Positions 36,647 to 48,110 of a stretch of 64,000 nt of DNA are shown here, piece after piece. The DNA is from Dactylonectria macrodidyma. Lineage: Eukaryota > Ascomycota > Sordariomycetes > Hypocreales > Nectriaceae. The stretch covers positions 744,001-808,000 of the forward strand of contig JAGMUV010000017.1 in assembly GCA_020744425.1 (NCBI GenBank), written 5' to 3'. How positions within the stretch are numbered: position 1 is the stretch's first letter; every line of letters begins with the position of its first letter. A model generated the notes under the pieces. The model was not told the origin of the DNA. It saw only the letters and a program-made list of their open reading frames with translations, and ran no database searches. A program made the translations under genes and the position numbers.

Positions 36647-37669
36647 TCAGTTAAGCTCTGTCGCGACGTGAATAACTAATTTCCCCCTCACATGTCCTTC
36701 CCTCAATTTTCGAAATGCCAAAAGGACATCCTCCCACTTGTATACCGTATCAATCACAGCCTTCGCCTTGCCCTCGTCCATCCATTGTCCGATCCGAGTG
36801 AAAAACTCGGTGTTGTTCTTCATGTTAACAAAGTAATATTTCCTGCCTCCGCGTATGGATGGCCATATTGTCTTTTTGACAGTCGAGATAGTCTGTGAAA
36901 ACTCGACGGCGGGTATACCGACTTGCACAAAGGTCCCTGTAGGTTTCAAAAGCCCTTCGCGTATGTTGAATAGTTCATCATCCTTCCCAACATTGTCGAT
37001 GACGAGATCGAAGTCATGAGTCTTCTCCTTGAGACTGGGGATGACATCCACTGTTTTGTAATCGATGACTTCGTCGGCTCCAAGTTGTCGGCATAGCTCC
37101 ACATTCGCAGTCGAGCAGGTGACGGTGACTTCAGCACCCAGGGCCTTTGCGAACTGAATTGCCCAGGTGCCTATACCACCGCTTCCTCCATTGATGAATA
37201 TCTTCGCCCCAGGCTTCAAAGTGTCAGGCATAAGGGATTGGTAGGCTGTTGTAGCGGCCGTCCCAACAGCTGCGCCATGGTCTGGGTCAACACCAGGCGG
37301 CAAAAGAGCACAGAACTTCTCCGGAACGACAATTTGTTGAGACAGCGTGCCCGCTCCGGTGAAAGAAGTGTATGCGCCGAAAACAAGTTGCCCCTCCTCA
37401 AAGGCGTTGCTTGAAGGATGTTTAGCAACGACGCGACCACAAAAGTCCAGGCCTACAGTCGCGGGGCGTGGGATCATCATGCGCCCGATGAATCCCGCTT
37501 CCGGCAGTTTGTAGTCGACAGGATTGATAGCCGCGGTGATGACTTGTACAATGAGCTGCCCTTTGGCAAGAGAGGCTGCGGTCGGCTTCGGAATGTCGTT
37601 GACCGAAATGCTGTCCTCCACCTTCCCTGTAACAGCTGAGTACTGCCAAGCTTGCATGGTGTCGGCCAT
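36647..37669 (-). CDS. Zinc-independent MDR oxidoreductase (quinone reductase-like)
   Basis: Single exon. The start at 37669 (340 residues) has the best context (ACCATGG). ATGs at 37675 and 37762 are in frame, and the latter would add 31 residues. The protein is a medium-chain dehydrogenase/reductase: AAINPVDYKLPEAG in the catalytic domain, VGLDFCGRVVA, then the nucleotide-binding GGSGGIGTWAIQFAKALGAEVTVTCS, and GADEVIDYK. Zinc-binding Cys/His residues typical of alcohol dehydrogenases are absent, which fits the quinone oxidoreductase/enoyl reductase branch using NADPH. Alone it cannot be tied to a pathway. It lies downstream (3' side) of nothing co-directional and close; its upstream region holds a 17-bp direct repeat. 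Confidence 0.82.
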   Translation of the reverse strand: MADTMQAWQYSAVTGKVEDSISVNDIPKPTAASLAKGQLIVQVITAAINPVDYKLPEAGFIGRMMIPRPATVGLDFCGRVVAKHPSSNAFEEGQLVFGAYTSFTGAGTLSQQIVVPEKFCALLPPGVDPDHGAAVGTAATTAYQSLMPDTLKPGAKIFINGGSGGIGTWAIQFAKALGAEVTVTCSTANVELCRQLGADEVIDYKTVDVIPSLKEKTHDFDLVIDNVGKDDELFNIREGLLKPTGTFVQVGIPAVEFSQTISTVKKTIWPSIRGGRKYYFVNMKNNTEFFTRIGQWMDEGKAKAVIDTVYKWEDVLLAFRKLREGHVRGKLVIHVATELN

Positions 37670-38239
37670 GGTCATCAATAGCTTAAAGGAACCAAGCGCA
37701 TAAAACGAACCAATATTGGGAAAGGCGTCAACAATGATTCGTAAGCGGCGTTCGCGGATCATTTATCGTTTTCTACCTTTGTTCTCGCTTTCGCATAACT
37801 TACACTCTGCGGGGTTTCATGCGACTGCCCCCTGTTGAGATAGAGTTTAGGCTGCGGAGCGGAGTTTCTTGGTCGTCCCATGTTGGCATGAGATTGGCCT
37901 GCGGAGCGGACTTTGCGCACTGGTCAGACGGAAGATGCTAGGAGGGCTTGTTAGGCAGAGAGGAAATTGCTCACCTGAAGAGACATTTGTTGGATATAGA
38001 CTTTAAATGAGAGGGGCGGCGCAGATTACGATATAGTATTCTCCTTCCGTCAATCTAACGTCAATGTGAGAAAGAAAAAAAACTTGCTTGGAGTGATGAG
38101 ACGTCTGGGCAAAACGATAGACTATTTATTGCGAAGCCATAGAATCATCACAGGCGACTTCTATTCTTATAATAACTCCCACTTACATGTCATTCACCTT
38201 GAACTTGATTACTCGCACCAGCCATATTCACTCGAATCC
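37670..38239. promoter_or_regulatory. Upstream region of the MDR gene with repeated CGGAGCGG box
   Basis: The sequence CTGCGGAGCGGA occurs at 37852-37863 and again at 37899-37910. With flanks it is a 17-base direct repeat with two differences, 47 bases apart. CGG-x2-CGG doublets suit Zn2Cys6 regulators. The region also contains the 3' end of the HET gene. Confidence 0.45.
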
Positions 38240-40594
38240 TCACCGAATTGCAAAACTTTTCTCGTGATCGGCCCTTGGAAAGTTGTCCTTCACCTCTCCC
38301 CTCATCATTCCGTGCACGTAGCACTCCCCCACGAGCTGGTAGTATCCCTGCTTACCTGGTCGAAGAACGTATGGGACTCTTCCACCGTTGAAAACGCATA
38401 TAATGTCTCCCTGGCGAGCCGCTTTGGGCACTGCTGCAAAGTCTCCAGATGTCGTGATGCCAAATCTCCTGGCCTGGTACCACTTATTGGTTGTCATTTG
38501 AGTCCGCAGTTGCTTTTCCAGGCTACCTTCAATTTTCTTCCGGTCGATGGCATCATTCGCCGCTCCTCCTGCGGCTGTTGCTGCGTGGGGTTCAGCATCA
38601 TCTTGTGGCTTGCAAACAGTAGGAGTGTCCCAGGCTCCCCTAATCGCTTCTTCGTATTCTTTCTTCAACTCGTATTCACAAAATGAATCATAAACCTCCC
38701 GAGACGAGCGTCTATATATTCGGCTGTTGACAGCATGACCGGTGCTCGTCATGTCGCATATCATGGTTCTCCATGCGGCCTCGAACACCTCGTCCGGTAC
38801 TTCATGTTTGCTCCCTCCAGTCTCGGCGGCCACAAGCCTCCACGAGTCGCGGAGCCACTGGCCTATGCGTAGAAAACGGTCGGGGTCGATTCCCAAATGC
38901 CAGTTTAGAACTGGTTGTGACGCAGGCCTAGTTTCGTCAATCAACTGCCCAATCGTCTTCAACGTGCCGATTTCTGTGCCCAAGAGATGTATGACATTTG
39001 TGCCCTCTGTGAAAGCAATGCGAGGCGGCTCAAAGTGAGAGCGACGACCCATGCCCCACCACGGAAGTCTCAGATCCGCATGATAGACCTTGGTGCCAGC
39101 TTTGAAATGTCCCCTCCGCAAGTTGAACTCCTTCATTATATCGTATCTGATGTCAATGTAGTTGACAGAGAGGTACTCCAGCTTGGGTAAAGGCGCTGCC
39201 AGATCGGGTCTTGTCAGATCTGGAACCCAGGATGGCAAGTCTTCCAGATCTTTTGTTGGCTGAAGATCTTTATCAACTCCAAAAGAGAATATCTCTATCT
39301 GCTGCTTCCGGGTCAAGTGCCACAGCGCAAATCTTCGATATACTTCTGGCAATGAAAGATCGTAGTTTGGAGTGACCTCCCAGTCTGAGGACATGACGTC
39401 TCCCGCCAGGCCGACGAGGGCAAAGATCTTGTCTCGGGGATCAGTAGCTTGGAATCCTCTCGTCAGGAAAAGGAGCTGCAGTAATGTGTGTCTTTCTCTC
39501 CAATGAGTCTTCTTTCGGGTGTCACGCATAGTTTGAAGGACATCCAAGTGTTCGAGAGTCCTCGCATATCGCCCACTATTGTCTGAGAGGGACAACTGTT
39601 TGCGAACCCATCGCCCTGCCATGACAAAGTCCTCCCACGACACCGTTGAGTTGCCGCTTACAAGAACCGGTGTCTTGGACAGGACAAGTTCCTGAATGCA
39701 CCAAACCCTGTGAAACCACTGGTTTGAGAAAACATGCAGCACCGGGTCCCAGTTGATCCCGCGCACATCCAGCCCTCCCCGATTATTGAAGGTCTTGAGC
39801 AAGAGGTTCAGACTTTTTTCCATCTCGACATCTTTACCCAGCCAAATCAAGACTCGCTGTGCTCGAGAGTAGATCTCTCCCATAATGCGGACTTGCTGAG
39901 TCTTTTCCGCATTGTCTTCTTGATTGATACAGAGCTGATCAACCCAAACAAACCGTTCCTGGTCGGGCTCTCGAAGTTGTTTCAGTGCGTCATAGAGATT
40001 TCCTCTTACTTCTCTCGGTTTTCCGTCACAGACGACCTCAGAGATTTTAGTCGCTTCACCCCAGACGTATGAAAGAGCTTCGTATTGGAGATTCCCTCTC
40101 AATTTTCGATGTCGCAGGCTGCATTCAACCTGACAATCGCCTTCGCCTGGGTGGATAGCCAGAAGTCTTATTTCGAATGACCGCCGCAGTGGTGTATAGC
40201 CGCCCTCCAAAATCGGCTGTGTCGATTCCTCACGGGCGGCTTCATCATCTTTCTCACCCGTATCCTCGCCGCTCCAGGGCATCCAAGCGTAGCTGTTACT
40301 GGAAAACCTCGCTTTCGCTTTGTAGCGGCCGATGTAGTATCCACTGCCAAAATCATATGCTACATAGAGACCCAGGGCAATGAATTCCGCAGGGGTGGAT
40401 CGCAAACCACTCCAGAATCGACGCCATGATGACTCAGACTTCTCGTCGTTTTTGTCATCGTTGGACTGGCTAGAAGCGATTGGTCTCGCAAATTGTCCAC
40501 CTGGGCGTGAGGGTAGACTTCTTATAAGATTTGATAACAGGGGTGAGCCGGCATTTTGAATTGGTCGAAGTCGATGACGGAGGGTGGGCAGCAT
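38240..40594 (-). CDS. HET-domain protein with mitochondrial-like N-terminus
   Basis: Single exon, 784 residues. The frame is open further up, but 40594 is the first ATG. The HET domain (heterokaryon incompatibility, PF06985 type) starts near residue 171: YEALSYVWG, then LREPDQERFVWVDQLCINQEDNAEKTQQ and YSRAQRVLIWLG, and LRRHTLLQLL-type DPRDKIFALVGLA. HET domains are TIR-related cell-death effectors in fungal non-self recognition. Residues 1-42 (MLPTLRHRLRPIQNAG...) are rich in Arg, Ser, Leu and Pro with almost no acidic residues, like a mitochondrial presequence. A hydrophobic span near 68-90 (FIALGLYVAYDFGSGYYIG) may be a membrane anchor. The C-terminus is long and unknown. Function in incompatibility is inferred from the domain. 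Confidence 0.85.
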   Translation of the reverse strand: MLPTLRHRLRPIQNAGSPLLSNLIRSLPSRPGGQFARPIASSQSNDDKNDEKSESSWRRFWSGLRSTPAEFIALGLYVAYDFGSGYYIGRYKAKARFSSNSYAWMPWSGEDTGEKDDEAAREESTQPILEGGYTPLRRSFEIRLLAIHPGEGDCQVECSLRHRKLRGNLQYEALSYVWGEATKISEVVCDGKPREVRGNLYDALKQLREPDQERFVWVDQLCINQEDNAEKTQQVRIMGEIYSRAQRVLIWLGKDVEMEKSLNLLLKTFNNRGGLDVRGINWDPVLHVFSNQWFHRVWCIQELVLSKTPVLVSGNSTVSWEDFVMAGRWVRKQLSLSDNSGRYARTLEHLDVLQTMRDTRKKTHWRERHTLLQLLFLTRGFQATDPRDKIFALVGLAGDVMSSDWEVTPNYDLSLPEVYRRFALWHLTRKQQIEIFSFGVDKDLQPTKDLEDLPSWVPDLTRPDLAAPLPKLEYLSVNYIDIRYDIMKEFNLRRGHFKAGTKVYHADLRLPWWGMGRRSHFEPPRIAFTEGTNVIHLLGTEIGTLKTIGQLIDETRPASQPVLNWHLGIDPDRFLRIGQWLRDSWRLVAAETGGSKHEVPDEVFEAAWRTMICDMTSTGHAVNSRIYRRSSREVYDSFCEYELKKEYEEAIRGAWDTPTVCKPQDDAEPHAATAAGGAANDAIDRKKIEGSLEKQLRTQMTTNKWYQARRFGITTSGDFAAVPKAARQGDIICVFNGGRVPYVLRPGKQGYYQLVGECYVHGMMRGEVKDNFPRADHEKSFAIR

Positions 40595-40940
40595 AGCTTC
40601 GCAATGTTCCGTTGTGCTTTCCCAGAACGGTGGAGAAATGTCCACATCCGTGCAGGGTTTGTAGGGCTCAATTATAGAAAGGGAAAAAAGGTGCGATAAT
40701 CATTGCATACGGAGACAGGGACCACTGCATATTTATGTCAGAAAAAAAAATGCAATGCTGACACTAACTCCACGTATCAAATGGGGGCCAAAGCAGTGGG
40801 GCTGTCAGCTTCATGCCTGCTCGGTGATGATGATGACTTCAATTTTAGTGGTTGACTACTGATAGGATATCCAAGGTCATCTACCTCAAACTGTCGGAAA
40901 TAGTAAACACCAAGATGGCCTGAATAACTGATCTCCGCAT

Positions 40941-42964
40941 CTACCACACGTTGCCCTTAGTTTGAACACCCTTCTCCTCCTCAACCTTCTTGATATTGAT
41001 GTTCCTCCAAATCCAGATGGAAGCAAGGCAGAGAGGAACCAACGCAGCTCCCGCGATGACCATCTTTCGCTGCACATCTGCATAAGCACCAACAATAGCC
41101 TCGCGCTCAAGAGTGCCGTCTTCATAGGACATTTGGATAACCATGTCGCCAAAGATAGTCGCAGTCATGTTCTTGCTCTCTTCGGGAAGTCTGTTGTGGA
41201 GCTCTTTGGGGAGTACGTTGTTCCAGATAGCTCCAGCAACAGCAAGGCCAATACCAGCGCCAATTGACCCAAACATTCCCCATAGCGCGATGACGACAGC
41301 AATCTGCTGGTGCGTAACGGGGCTCATGACGGCAATTTGGCCACAGGTGGCAAAAATGCCAGTACCAAGGCCGTTCAAGATTTGCGTCATAGTCAAAATA
41401 CCAACGTGAGTGGAAGGCTGGCGGAAGGGAATTAGAAGAGCGGTGCCGAGGAGCATGATGGGAACGCCTGAGTAGGCGGTCCACTTGAACTCTCCGGTAT
41501 AGCTGATCAACCTGCGAGGGGGTCAGAGTTTGGGAACTCAGGAACGGATAGTGGAAAACTCACCATCCGATGATAGGACCAAAGATGGCAGAGGTGAGGG
41601 AAAAGGCGTTGAGGACATAGTTAGCCGAGGTGATGTCGAGCCGGTGAACGACTTGGAGATATGAGCCAAAGTAGGCATTCCAGGCGCTGTGTTTTAAAGT
41701 CAAAATTGTTCCTTAATACCCTGGGCCAGTTTAAAGTTACTCACAAGACGGAAGCGAACATGATACCGTACAGCAGGCAAGAGCCGATGATGGTAGGCTC
41801 CTTAAGGTACTTCCACAGCAAGAATTGAACTCGAGCGAACCTACGCTCCCAAATGTAAAAGACGGGGACACATGCAACCCCGAGAACTTCCATGGCAATG
41901 ATGTATCCACTTGCCCATCCATTGGGCGCGTAAGTTGCGATGCTGAAGGGCAGGAGGACGAGACTAAAGACGGCCGTGATGAGGATGATTCCGATGACTA
42001 ATAAAAGATAGCTGTTAGAAAGTGGTTCCGGAAAACGGATTAGATAATTATCATACCGTCAAATTCGATAAAATAATGCACAATAGATTGCAAAGTGTTC
42101 CGAGTGGACTCTTTCTCAGCCAGGGCGCCAACCTCACGCGCCTTGCGCTGCATGATCAGCATCACAACGACGACAGGAATGCAAACTCCAGTCATCATGA
42201 TTGCAAACGCCCCAAAAGCCCAGCGGAAGTTGAGGTTGTTGTAGAAGAGGTCCGCGATCTTGGGGCCGGCAAAGGTGCTTGCAATCAGAGGCGTGCCGTT
42301 GAGGCCGAACATAATCATGCGGTTCCTCAGGGATGTCATGTCGGCAAGCATGACATCAATGACGTACATCAAACCGATGTGTCCAACCCAATAGAGCGTG
42401 TGCGCTCCGACATAGGCCTCCATGTTCTTGCACGTCGCCTTCATGATCAGCGAGACAACGACGAGAACGAGCATGCACAGAAATCCCTCGATGCGTCCCC
42501 AAACATCGATGATCTTGGCGAGCGTGAGCTTCGAACAACCACTAACAATGGTCGCGACGACGCTAACACTAGCGAGCAAGCCATGCTTATTGAACGAGGA
42601 GGTAATGTATGGGTTGAGGCTGCTTTGAACATTGTTCATAAGGTTGTCGACGAAGGAAACCATGAAGAGTCTACGATATCACGATTAGTTCAAGACGCTA
42701 CAAGTATACGATCGGAAAAGAAAACGGTACTCACAGGAAAAACATCAGCCACAGAGTGGTCTTGGACCATGTCTCGGTGACAGCTCGAACTTTTGCCACA
42801 CCACCTTGGAAATCCTCAGAATTAGCGTCCGAGTTGTCTTTGAGGTCGTCCTCTGGGTCGACGACCTTGGCATCATCAGCCGTTGCGCGTTTTTCTACAT
42901 CGCGCTCGATGGAGAGCCGACTAATCTCGGCCTGATCCGTGATGGCTTGCGTGGGAGCCGCCAT
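40941..42964 (-). CDS. Siderophore-iron transporter-type MFS protein (SIT family)
   Basis: Five exons, minus strand: 42964-42735, 42670-42057, 41997-41745, 41686-41564, 41511-40941; 596 residues, with all joins GT-AG. After a charged N-terminus come about 14 spans. Family-like blocks are MVSFVDNLMNNVQSSLNPYI, SGCSKLTLAKIIDVWGRIEG, LYWVGHIGLMYVIDVMLADM, NRMIMFGLNGTPLIASTFAG, FNWRWAFGAFAI-like FRWAFGAFAI, and GTGIFATCGQIAVMSPVTHQ near the C-terminal spans. This matches MirB/SIT-type transporters that import ferric siderophores, probably at the plasma membrane. No siderophore synthase is in the window, so it may import siderophores made elsewhere or by other organisms. An iron-responsive GATA site was not identified. 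Confidence 0.87.
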
Positions 42965-45900
42965 GTTGGACAAGGGTGTTGCGACTAGGAATAGACAGTG
43001 TCAGAAGTGAGAAAATTACCGCCCAGTGAGCTGAACGGGAGCAGAGCCTGGAAGAGCGCAGATCCTCTCAGAATCAGTCCGACCTCGCTCACTTTAAATA
43101 TTCCAGGCCGGGCAAACGCCAGTCGCGGCAACCTAGTGAGCCAAGCCATGGGAAGGAGTCCTAATGCCACCTTCTTGCAGCAGAGAAAATCGCTACCGCC
43201 TTGGTATAGCTACTGATGATCAGATAAGATCCACCCACAGTCATAACATCCAGTCGTTGCCCCCATGCCCAGAATCCTGGATCCACGCTGCCCCACCACA
43301 GCATGGTTCGCAGAGGGATTTGTGAATAGTCATGTCGTTGGCCACATGGGGCAGCATTTTAAGTGTGGCGACAGGACCATCCTTGTTACAACCCCCACTG
43401 CCCAGACATTAAGGTTACCTTGATTAAGCTGGTGGCGTGTCGTTCTCTTCTTAAGCTTGTGCTTAGCGCATCTTGGCCTCACCTGGCCGACAAAGTGTCC
43501 CTGCTTGGTAAAATACGCCAACCAGTAATCCCGAGTGCATAGCCGGCCAGGCGACGATTCAACGACAATTTTCGGGCATTTCTGTCGGAGAGAAATCACA
43601 TCCGCGTCGTCTACTTCTCATCTGTCACTCCTACGGTGAGGTTTAATAGATTGAATGAAGGCTGGATAGCAAGGCGTCTTCAGGCCGTCGGTCCCCGCCT
43701 GATACGAGCCCGAGGAATCCACTCTATTCACTATGATGACCGCGTGTGTGACTTCCAAGACGGACGTGTGGTCTTTCCTGTCGTCGTCTCGGCCTTACCA
43801 TGGTGTCCCCAATGAAAAACTGGCGGTCACATGCATTCCTTGCCACAACTCGGCAAGAAACGGGCCTAGGGCTGTCACCAACTCGGCATCTGGTTCGTCA
43901 AAATAAGAGGATGATGCACTAGGTCGAGAATTCCCTGCAGGATCGGCTCACGACACCCTCCGTCCAACGACAAGGGTTCTCGACATGAAGCCTTCCGTCC
44001 GGACCATTGGCCATGGTAATGTCAAGGCAAAGATCAGATAAAAATCTGCCCAAACTGCCAAGATGAACCATGCTCAATTTGTCAAATTCTTAAAAATTGG
44101 GGTCTTGGCTCAAGAGAGAATTACTCCGCCCCTCACGCCTTCCCACGCCAAGTCTTCCTAACAAGCTAGTCCCATCGCCGGGCTGTTAGAGCACGAGTCT
44201 AGGGTGTCCGTAAACTACCGCAGCATATTGAGAAAAGGTCACCAATCCATAAATATCTCTTTAGGTGCTGAAATGCTAGAGAGGCAGCTGGGAACTTCTC
44301 CACGCTTGGGTATACCATTTTATCCGTGAGCACGTACGCTGTTACTAAGGTATCTGCTAATTGAAGCTTGTACCCTACAGGCCGGCCTATGTAGCCCCAC
44401 CAGCACACGGGCTGTTGAGTTTTCACAAGTAGAGTCATGTTGTATTGTACATTCTATACTCAGTCTGTTATCGAAATCTGGTTTGGTGCTCAAATGGATC
44501 ATAAAAATTTACGTTTTCAGGTAAGAATAACGAACGTCGCCTTCCAAAGGGTCTTCATCCATTCTTACGCGATTCCGAGACGGTACACCCTACCCTATAT
44601 CCGATTGTAGATTCTTTTGCTGCATCTTTCAGCAGTATATGACGACTTGAGAACTAGATTGAGATAAATCAGGCGTATAACTAGCTAACACTCTGTTCAG
44701 AATCGGCCGGCCGTATGTTACTGCCATTTATTTCCATATCACAGCGTGCCTAGTTTAAACACTTGGTGTTAGTCACGAGCTTGAAGTGGGGACGGTTACT
44801 TCGAGGTGGTAGAGGGTGTAGTTCATTTGACACCCTTCAAATAAAGCAGATCAAAACGAATATTTTTATCTAGTTCTCAATGCCGAAAAATGTTTCAGAC
44901 CTATACTTCATGGCGTAAGATTAAATTTGAGTAATTTGGAGATGAATTGTAGTCATGGACATGTAGGCTTTGGTCAGCCTACACATGACGTTGATGCTCA
45001 GGCCAAGCTCGGAACAGCAGAAAACAGGGCGACAGGAGGAGTTTGGGAACAAAGGAAGCTTCACCAACGACCCATCTATCAACTTTCTAGTGGTGCCTGT
45101 AGATGCTGTTTCAATGATGTCTATAATGGAGCGAAGGGGGATAGATATGCACGGACAAGTTGAGGTTCAGTGGTGGCATGATAGTGAGACTGAGACGAGT
45201 TCTGCAGGGGAGGACGAGTCTGAGAGGTGTGACTGACGATGGAATGGAGCCTCGAGATTCGATATAGGAGAAACAAAACGAGTATGGAGAGAACAGCTTT
45301 TGTGTCTTAAATTTATCATGGGAAGTATTGATATGAGAATGCCTAGTGTGATTTTCTCATTAGAACACTGCCGGATTTGACTCGGTGATGCTTAAACAAC
45401 TCTTAATATAGCTATTGCAGCTTTTATTTAAATTAGTGCGAAGACTTGGCCGTCCAGAATGAGCAAGTCCCATTGTTCCTACGTTGTAGATAGCCTGCAG
45501 AGCTATGTCATAGCACATAAATTCGCAGTGGCGATGTACGAAGGATTCCGTCTCGTAGAAACGCGGGATTAGACCCCGTTACCGAGACGGTGGTCCGCGG
45601 CTAGGTTTGTTATTGTGATCTTAATCAGTACAATGGGAAGGCAATTCGCGATCCTAGTCAACGGAGGAGACGGTCGTTCTGACTCAGAGGTTGCCTGCAA
45701 TGTGCCCATGGTTCCAAAAGCTCCGCTCGTACAGTGGGACGCCATTATTTTCTGCAAAGTTGCATGAGGCACAAGATCGAGTAAACTTGGGAACAGTCAA
45801 CCGACAACATGCAAACGATGGTGTTCCTTGCGTGATCGAGGTCCGTACACGGAGTGCGAGGCGTCGATGGTCCTGTTGCCCCAGCAATCATGACAACTGA

Positions 45901-46289
45901 TCCATTGACGACGCGGGGGAACTTGGAAGCTTTGACTGGAGCTAGAAAATACTAGCCTCTGACTGGTTCAACAGTTTGAGCAGTGAATTTTAACGCGTTT
46001 GCCGTAAGCCTCAATGTTTTTCTGGGAGAGAAGTAACCCTCCTCGATCTCGCGGCGATGACTTGTGGGTTATTATGTAAATAGTGGGTCGCACCGTTTGT
46101 GCGTTGTTCAAGTCGACTCGAGTAGGGATATCCATCGAGAAGGGATATAGATCGAAGAGGGAGAATGACACGTCGCAGTCGTTTGTATTTGCCGCTATAT
46201 CCCTATCGGAGATGAGGACGATACCATTTCAGTAAGAGCCAGCGAAGAGAGCGAGTCTTGCATGTTGTTTCTTGCACGAACGTAACACG
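42965..46289. other. 3.3-kb gene-poor region
   Basis: Contains the promoter of the siderophore-type transporter at its left. Short frames (for example 43330-43599, 44970-45236, 45684-45900) have no family resemblance. No tRNA or transposon ends recognised. Confidence 0.5.
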
Positions 46290-47440
46290 TCAGTTCAAAT
46301 TGGTGTCAAGCCCAGCTCGTCCCCACCGGATCCCTTGAAGCTGGAGTGCTTCGAGTGTACTGTTAAGCCATTCAGCATTTGCCTCTAAGGGGGTATTGCC
46401 TTTCAATGCACAGGTTAAGCATTTGCATGGCTCTATGGCTGTAACGCGGGAACTCATTGATGCTGACCTCAAGACATTCAATCAGCGTTGGAGTTGGTCG
46501 ACGAGATGTTGGACGGAGTAGAGCAAGATCCAGCGCGTGGATTGACCCTACAGCAAGCATGGGGGTATGACAACCTATCTCCGTTCGCCTCGAGCTACCG
46601 TGAATGTATAATTGTATCTGCAAACTGGCGTGGTGAACTTGAACACGATCTTCACCATTGGTGCCGGCGCTGGTGGAAAAGTGGTTGACACAATCTCTAA
46701 CGTCGAGTTTTCTCCCGGGATAGCCTCGGTAACGATGTAGTTGGTGATGGTGTAGTCGGAAACGATGGACCCGAGGAAAGGATGGCTGAGGCTTCGAGAC
46801 ACAGGAGGTATCTGTCATGACAACAAGATTAGCGATCGTAGAAAGGCTCGGGCAACATCAAGTCTGTAATCAAAACACTGGACTTGGCTTAGTTAATGGC
46901 GACGAAGACGTCGAGAGTAGAGTCATGTGTATCTGTTGAATGAATACCGAAGCGTATAGGGGCAGCATTTTCGTCACACCTGTAGACATAACTCTCGTAG
47001 ATGGGCTACACAGAGGAGCGGGAAAGGTGAAGATGAAGTGGTATGTCATAGTTAGACCCTGAACGCTTTCTCTTATGACGGGAGAACGAGAAGAGTACCC
47101 TTGAGATAGACTTGCTGAAGCAAGAGTTCATCAGTCATGTTGGTTCTAAGCCACTTGATTCCAATAGTTGCGATAGTGTGACTTTTTCTGGAGCCAGTTC
47201 GTTAATGGTTCTCGTATGACAGTGCATCGGGTGCTTCCAGTTTCCGCATTCAGCATCAAGAGGATCTGCGCCGAATTGATCAGGTTTGTAAGGGGAAAAA
47301 ATAACGTGCTTGTCATTGAAGTCTGTATACAAAGTACATGTTGAAGTAATTGCCGGCTGTCGGCGACACGTGGAAGCTGCATTCGCATACAAAATGCTGC
47401 AAACTCATGTCCAAACCGAGTATAGCGCATCATGGCCTCC
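46290..47440 (-). other. Possible multi-exon gene or relic, unrecognised
   Basis: Several minus-strand frames with protein-like composition sit here and could be exons: one at about 47392-47135 (LDAECGNWKHPMHCHTRTIN), one around 47010-46890 (ESYVYRCDENAAPIRFGIHS) and one at about 46802-46575 (HPFLGSIVSDYTITNYIVTE). Acceptors such as a CAG before the last block are plausible, but donors are poor and stop codons fall between them. No family was recognised. It could be a degraded gene, a fast-evolving small protein gene, or chance. Confidence 0.2.
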
Positions 47441-48110
47441 CGGAGATGTTCCTGAGTTTCCCCCCCGAGTGCCGCTGCGGGGCAAATGGAGACGAGTTGA
47501 CGGCGTCTGATTGATCAGATTATTCGAACATGCCGGAGTAGCGCCTCGGAGGAGACAAGGCCATGCCTCTTTGAGCGTGGAAGTTGAAGAGACGATGGAG
47601 CATCCATGCGGAAAAGACCAGGCGACCTGCGATCAGTCCCGGGGTCTCCAGCTCGTCATTGACGAGACCTGTCAATGCATGATCCCCTTGCTCACCTTTG
47701 TCCATCCGACAGGGAAATTGATGTAACGGCTTTCCTCTGACGGCAGGAATAGGCACTAAGGCACGTACCGACACCCCGGCAGAGGGACACCTGATGCCGC
47801 CTCGGTGTGAACTCCAACTCGTTACGGAAATCATAGCCATCCTGCCATCCTGCCATCAGCTTTCTCGCCCCACAGCTATCCCCGCAACCGAATGTCCCCG
47901 TGGGGAATCACCATTTGGTTTCATTGATCGTCTTGCGGGTCTAGCTAAACTCGTGGCCTGAGCCATTCAAACTCTACACGGCACCGGACTCGCGAGTCGG
48001 GATATATAAAGTCGCGAGAAGCCATCCCTGGACAACCCAGTTTTGTTCTCTCCCATCGCCAAGTTGGCACCACTCTTCTGCTATACTAAATACTTTCACT
48101 GGCAATCATC
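47441..48110 (+). promoter_or_regulatory. Promoter of sugar transporter with CreA-like sites and TATA box
   Basis: Three matches to the CreA/Mig1 carbon-repression consensus SYGGRG are seen: GCGGGG at 47477-47482, its complement CCCCGC at 47880-47885, and GTGGGG at 47900-47905. TATATAAA lies at 48003-48010, about 100 bases before the ATG. This suggests glucose repression of the downstream transporter. Such six-base sites occur often by chance. Confidence 0.45.

Noticed and set aside
38066..38686. 206-codon plus-strand open frame
   Set aside because: Mostly antisense to the 3' end of the HET gene; no family resemblance.
42022..42780. 252-codon plus-strand open frame
   Set aside because: Lies antisense to exon 2 of the siderophore-type MFS gene, which has the clear family match; composition (Asp, His and Asn rich) is that of a mirror frame.
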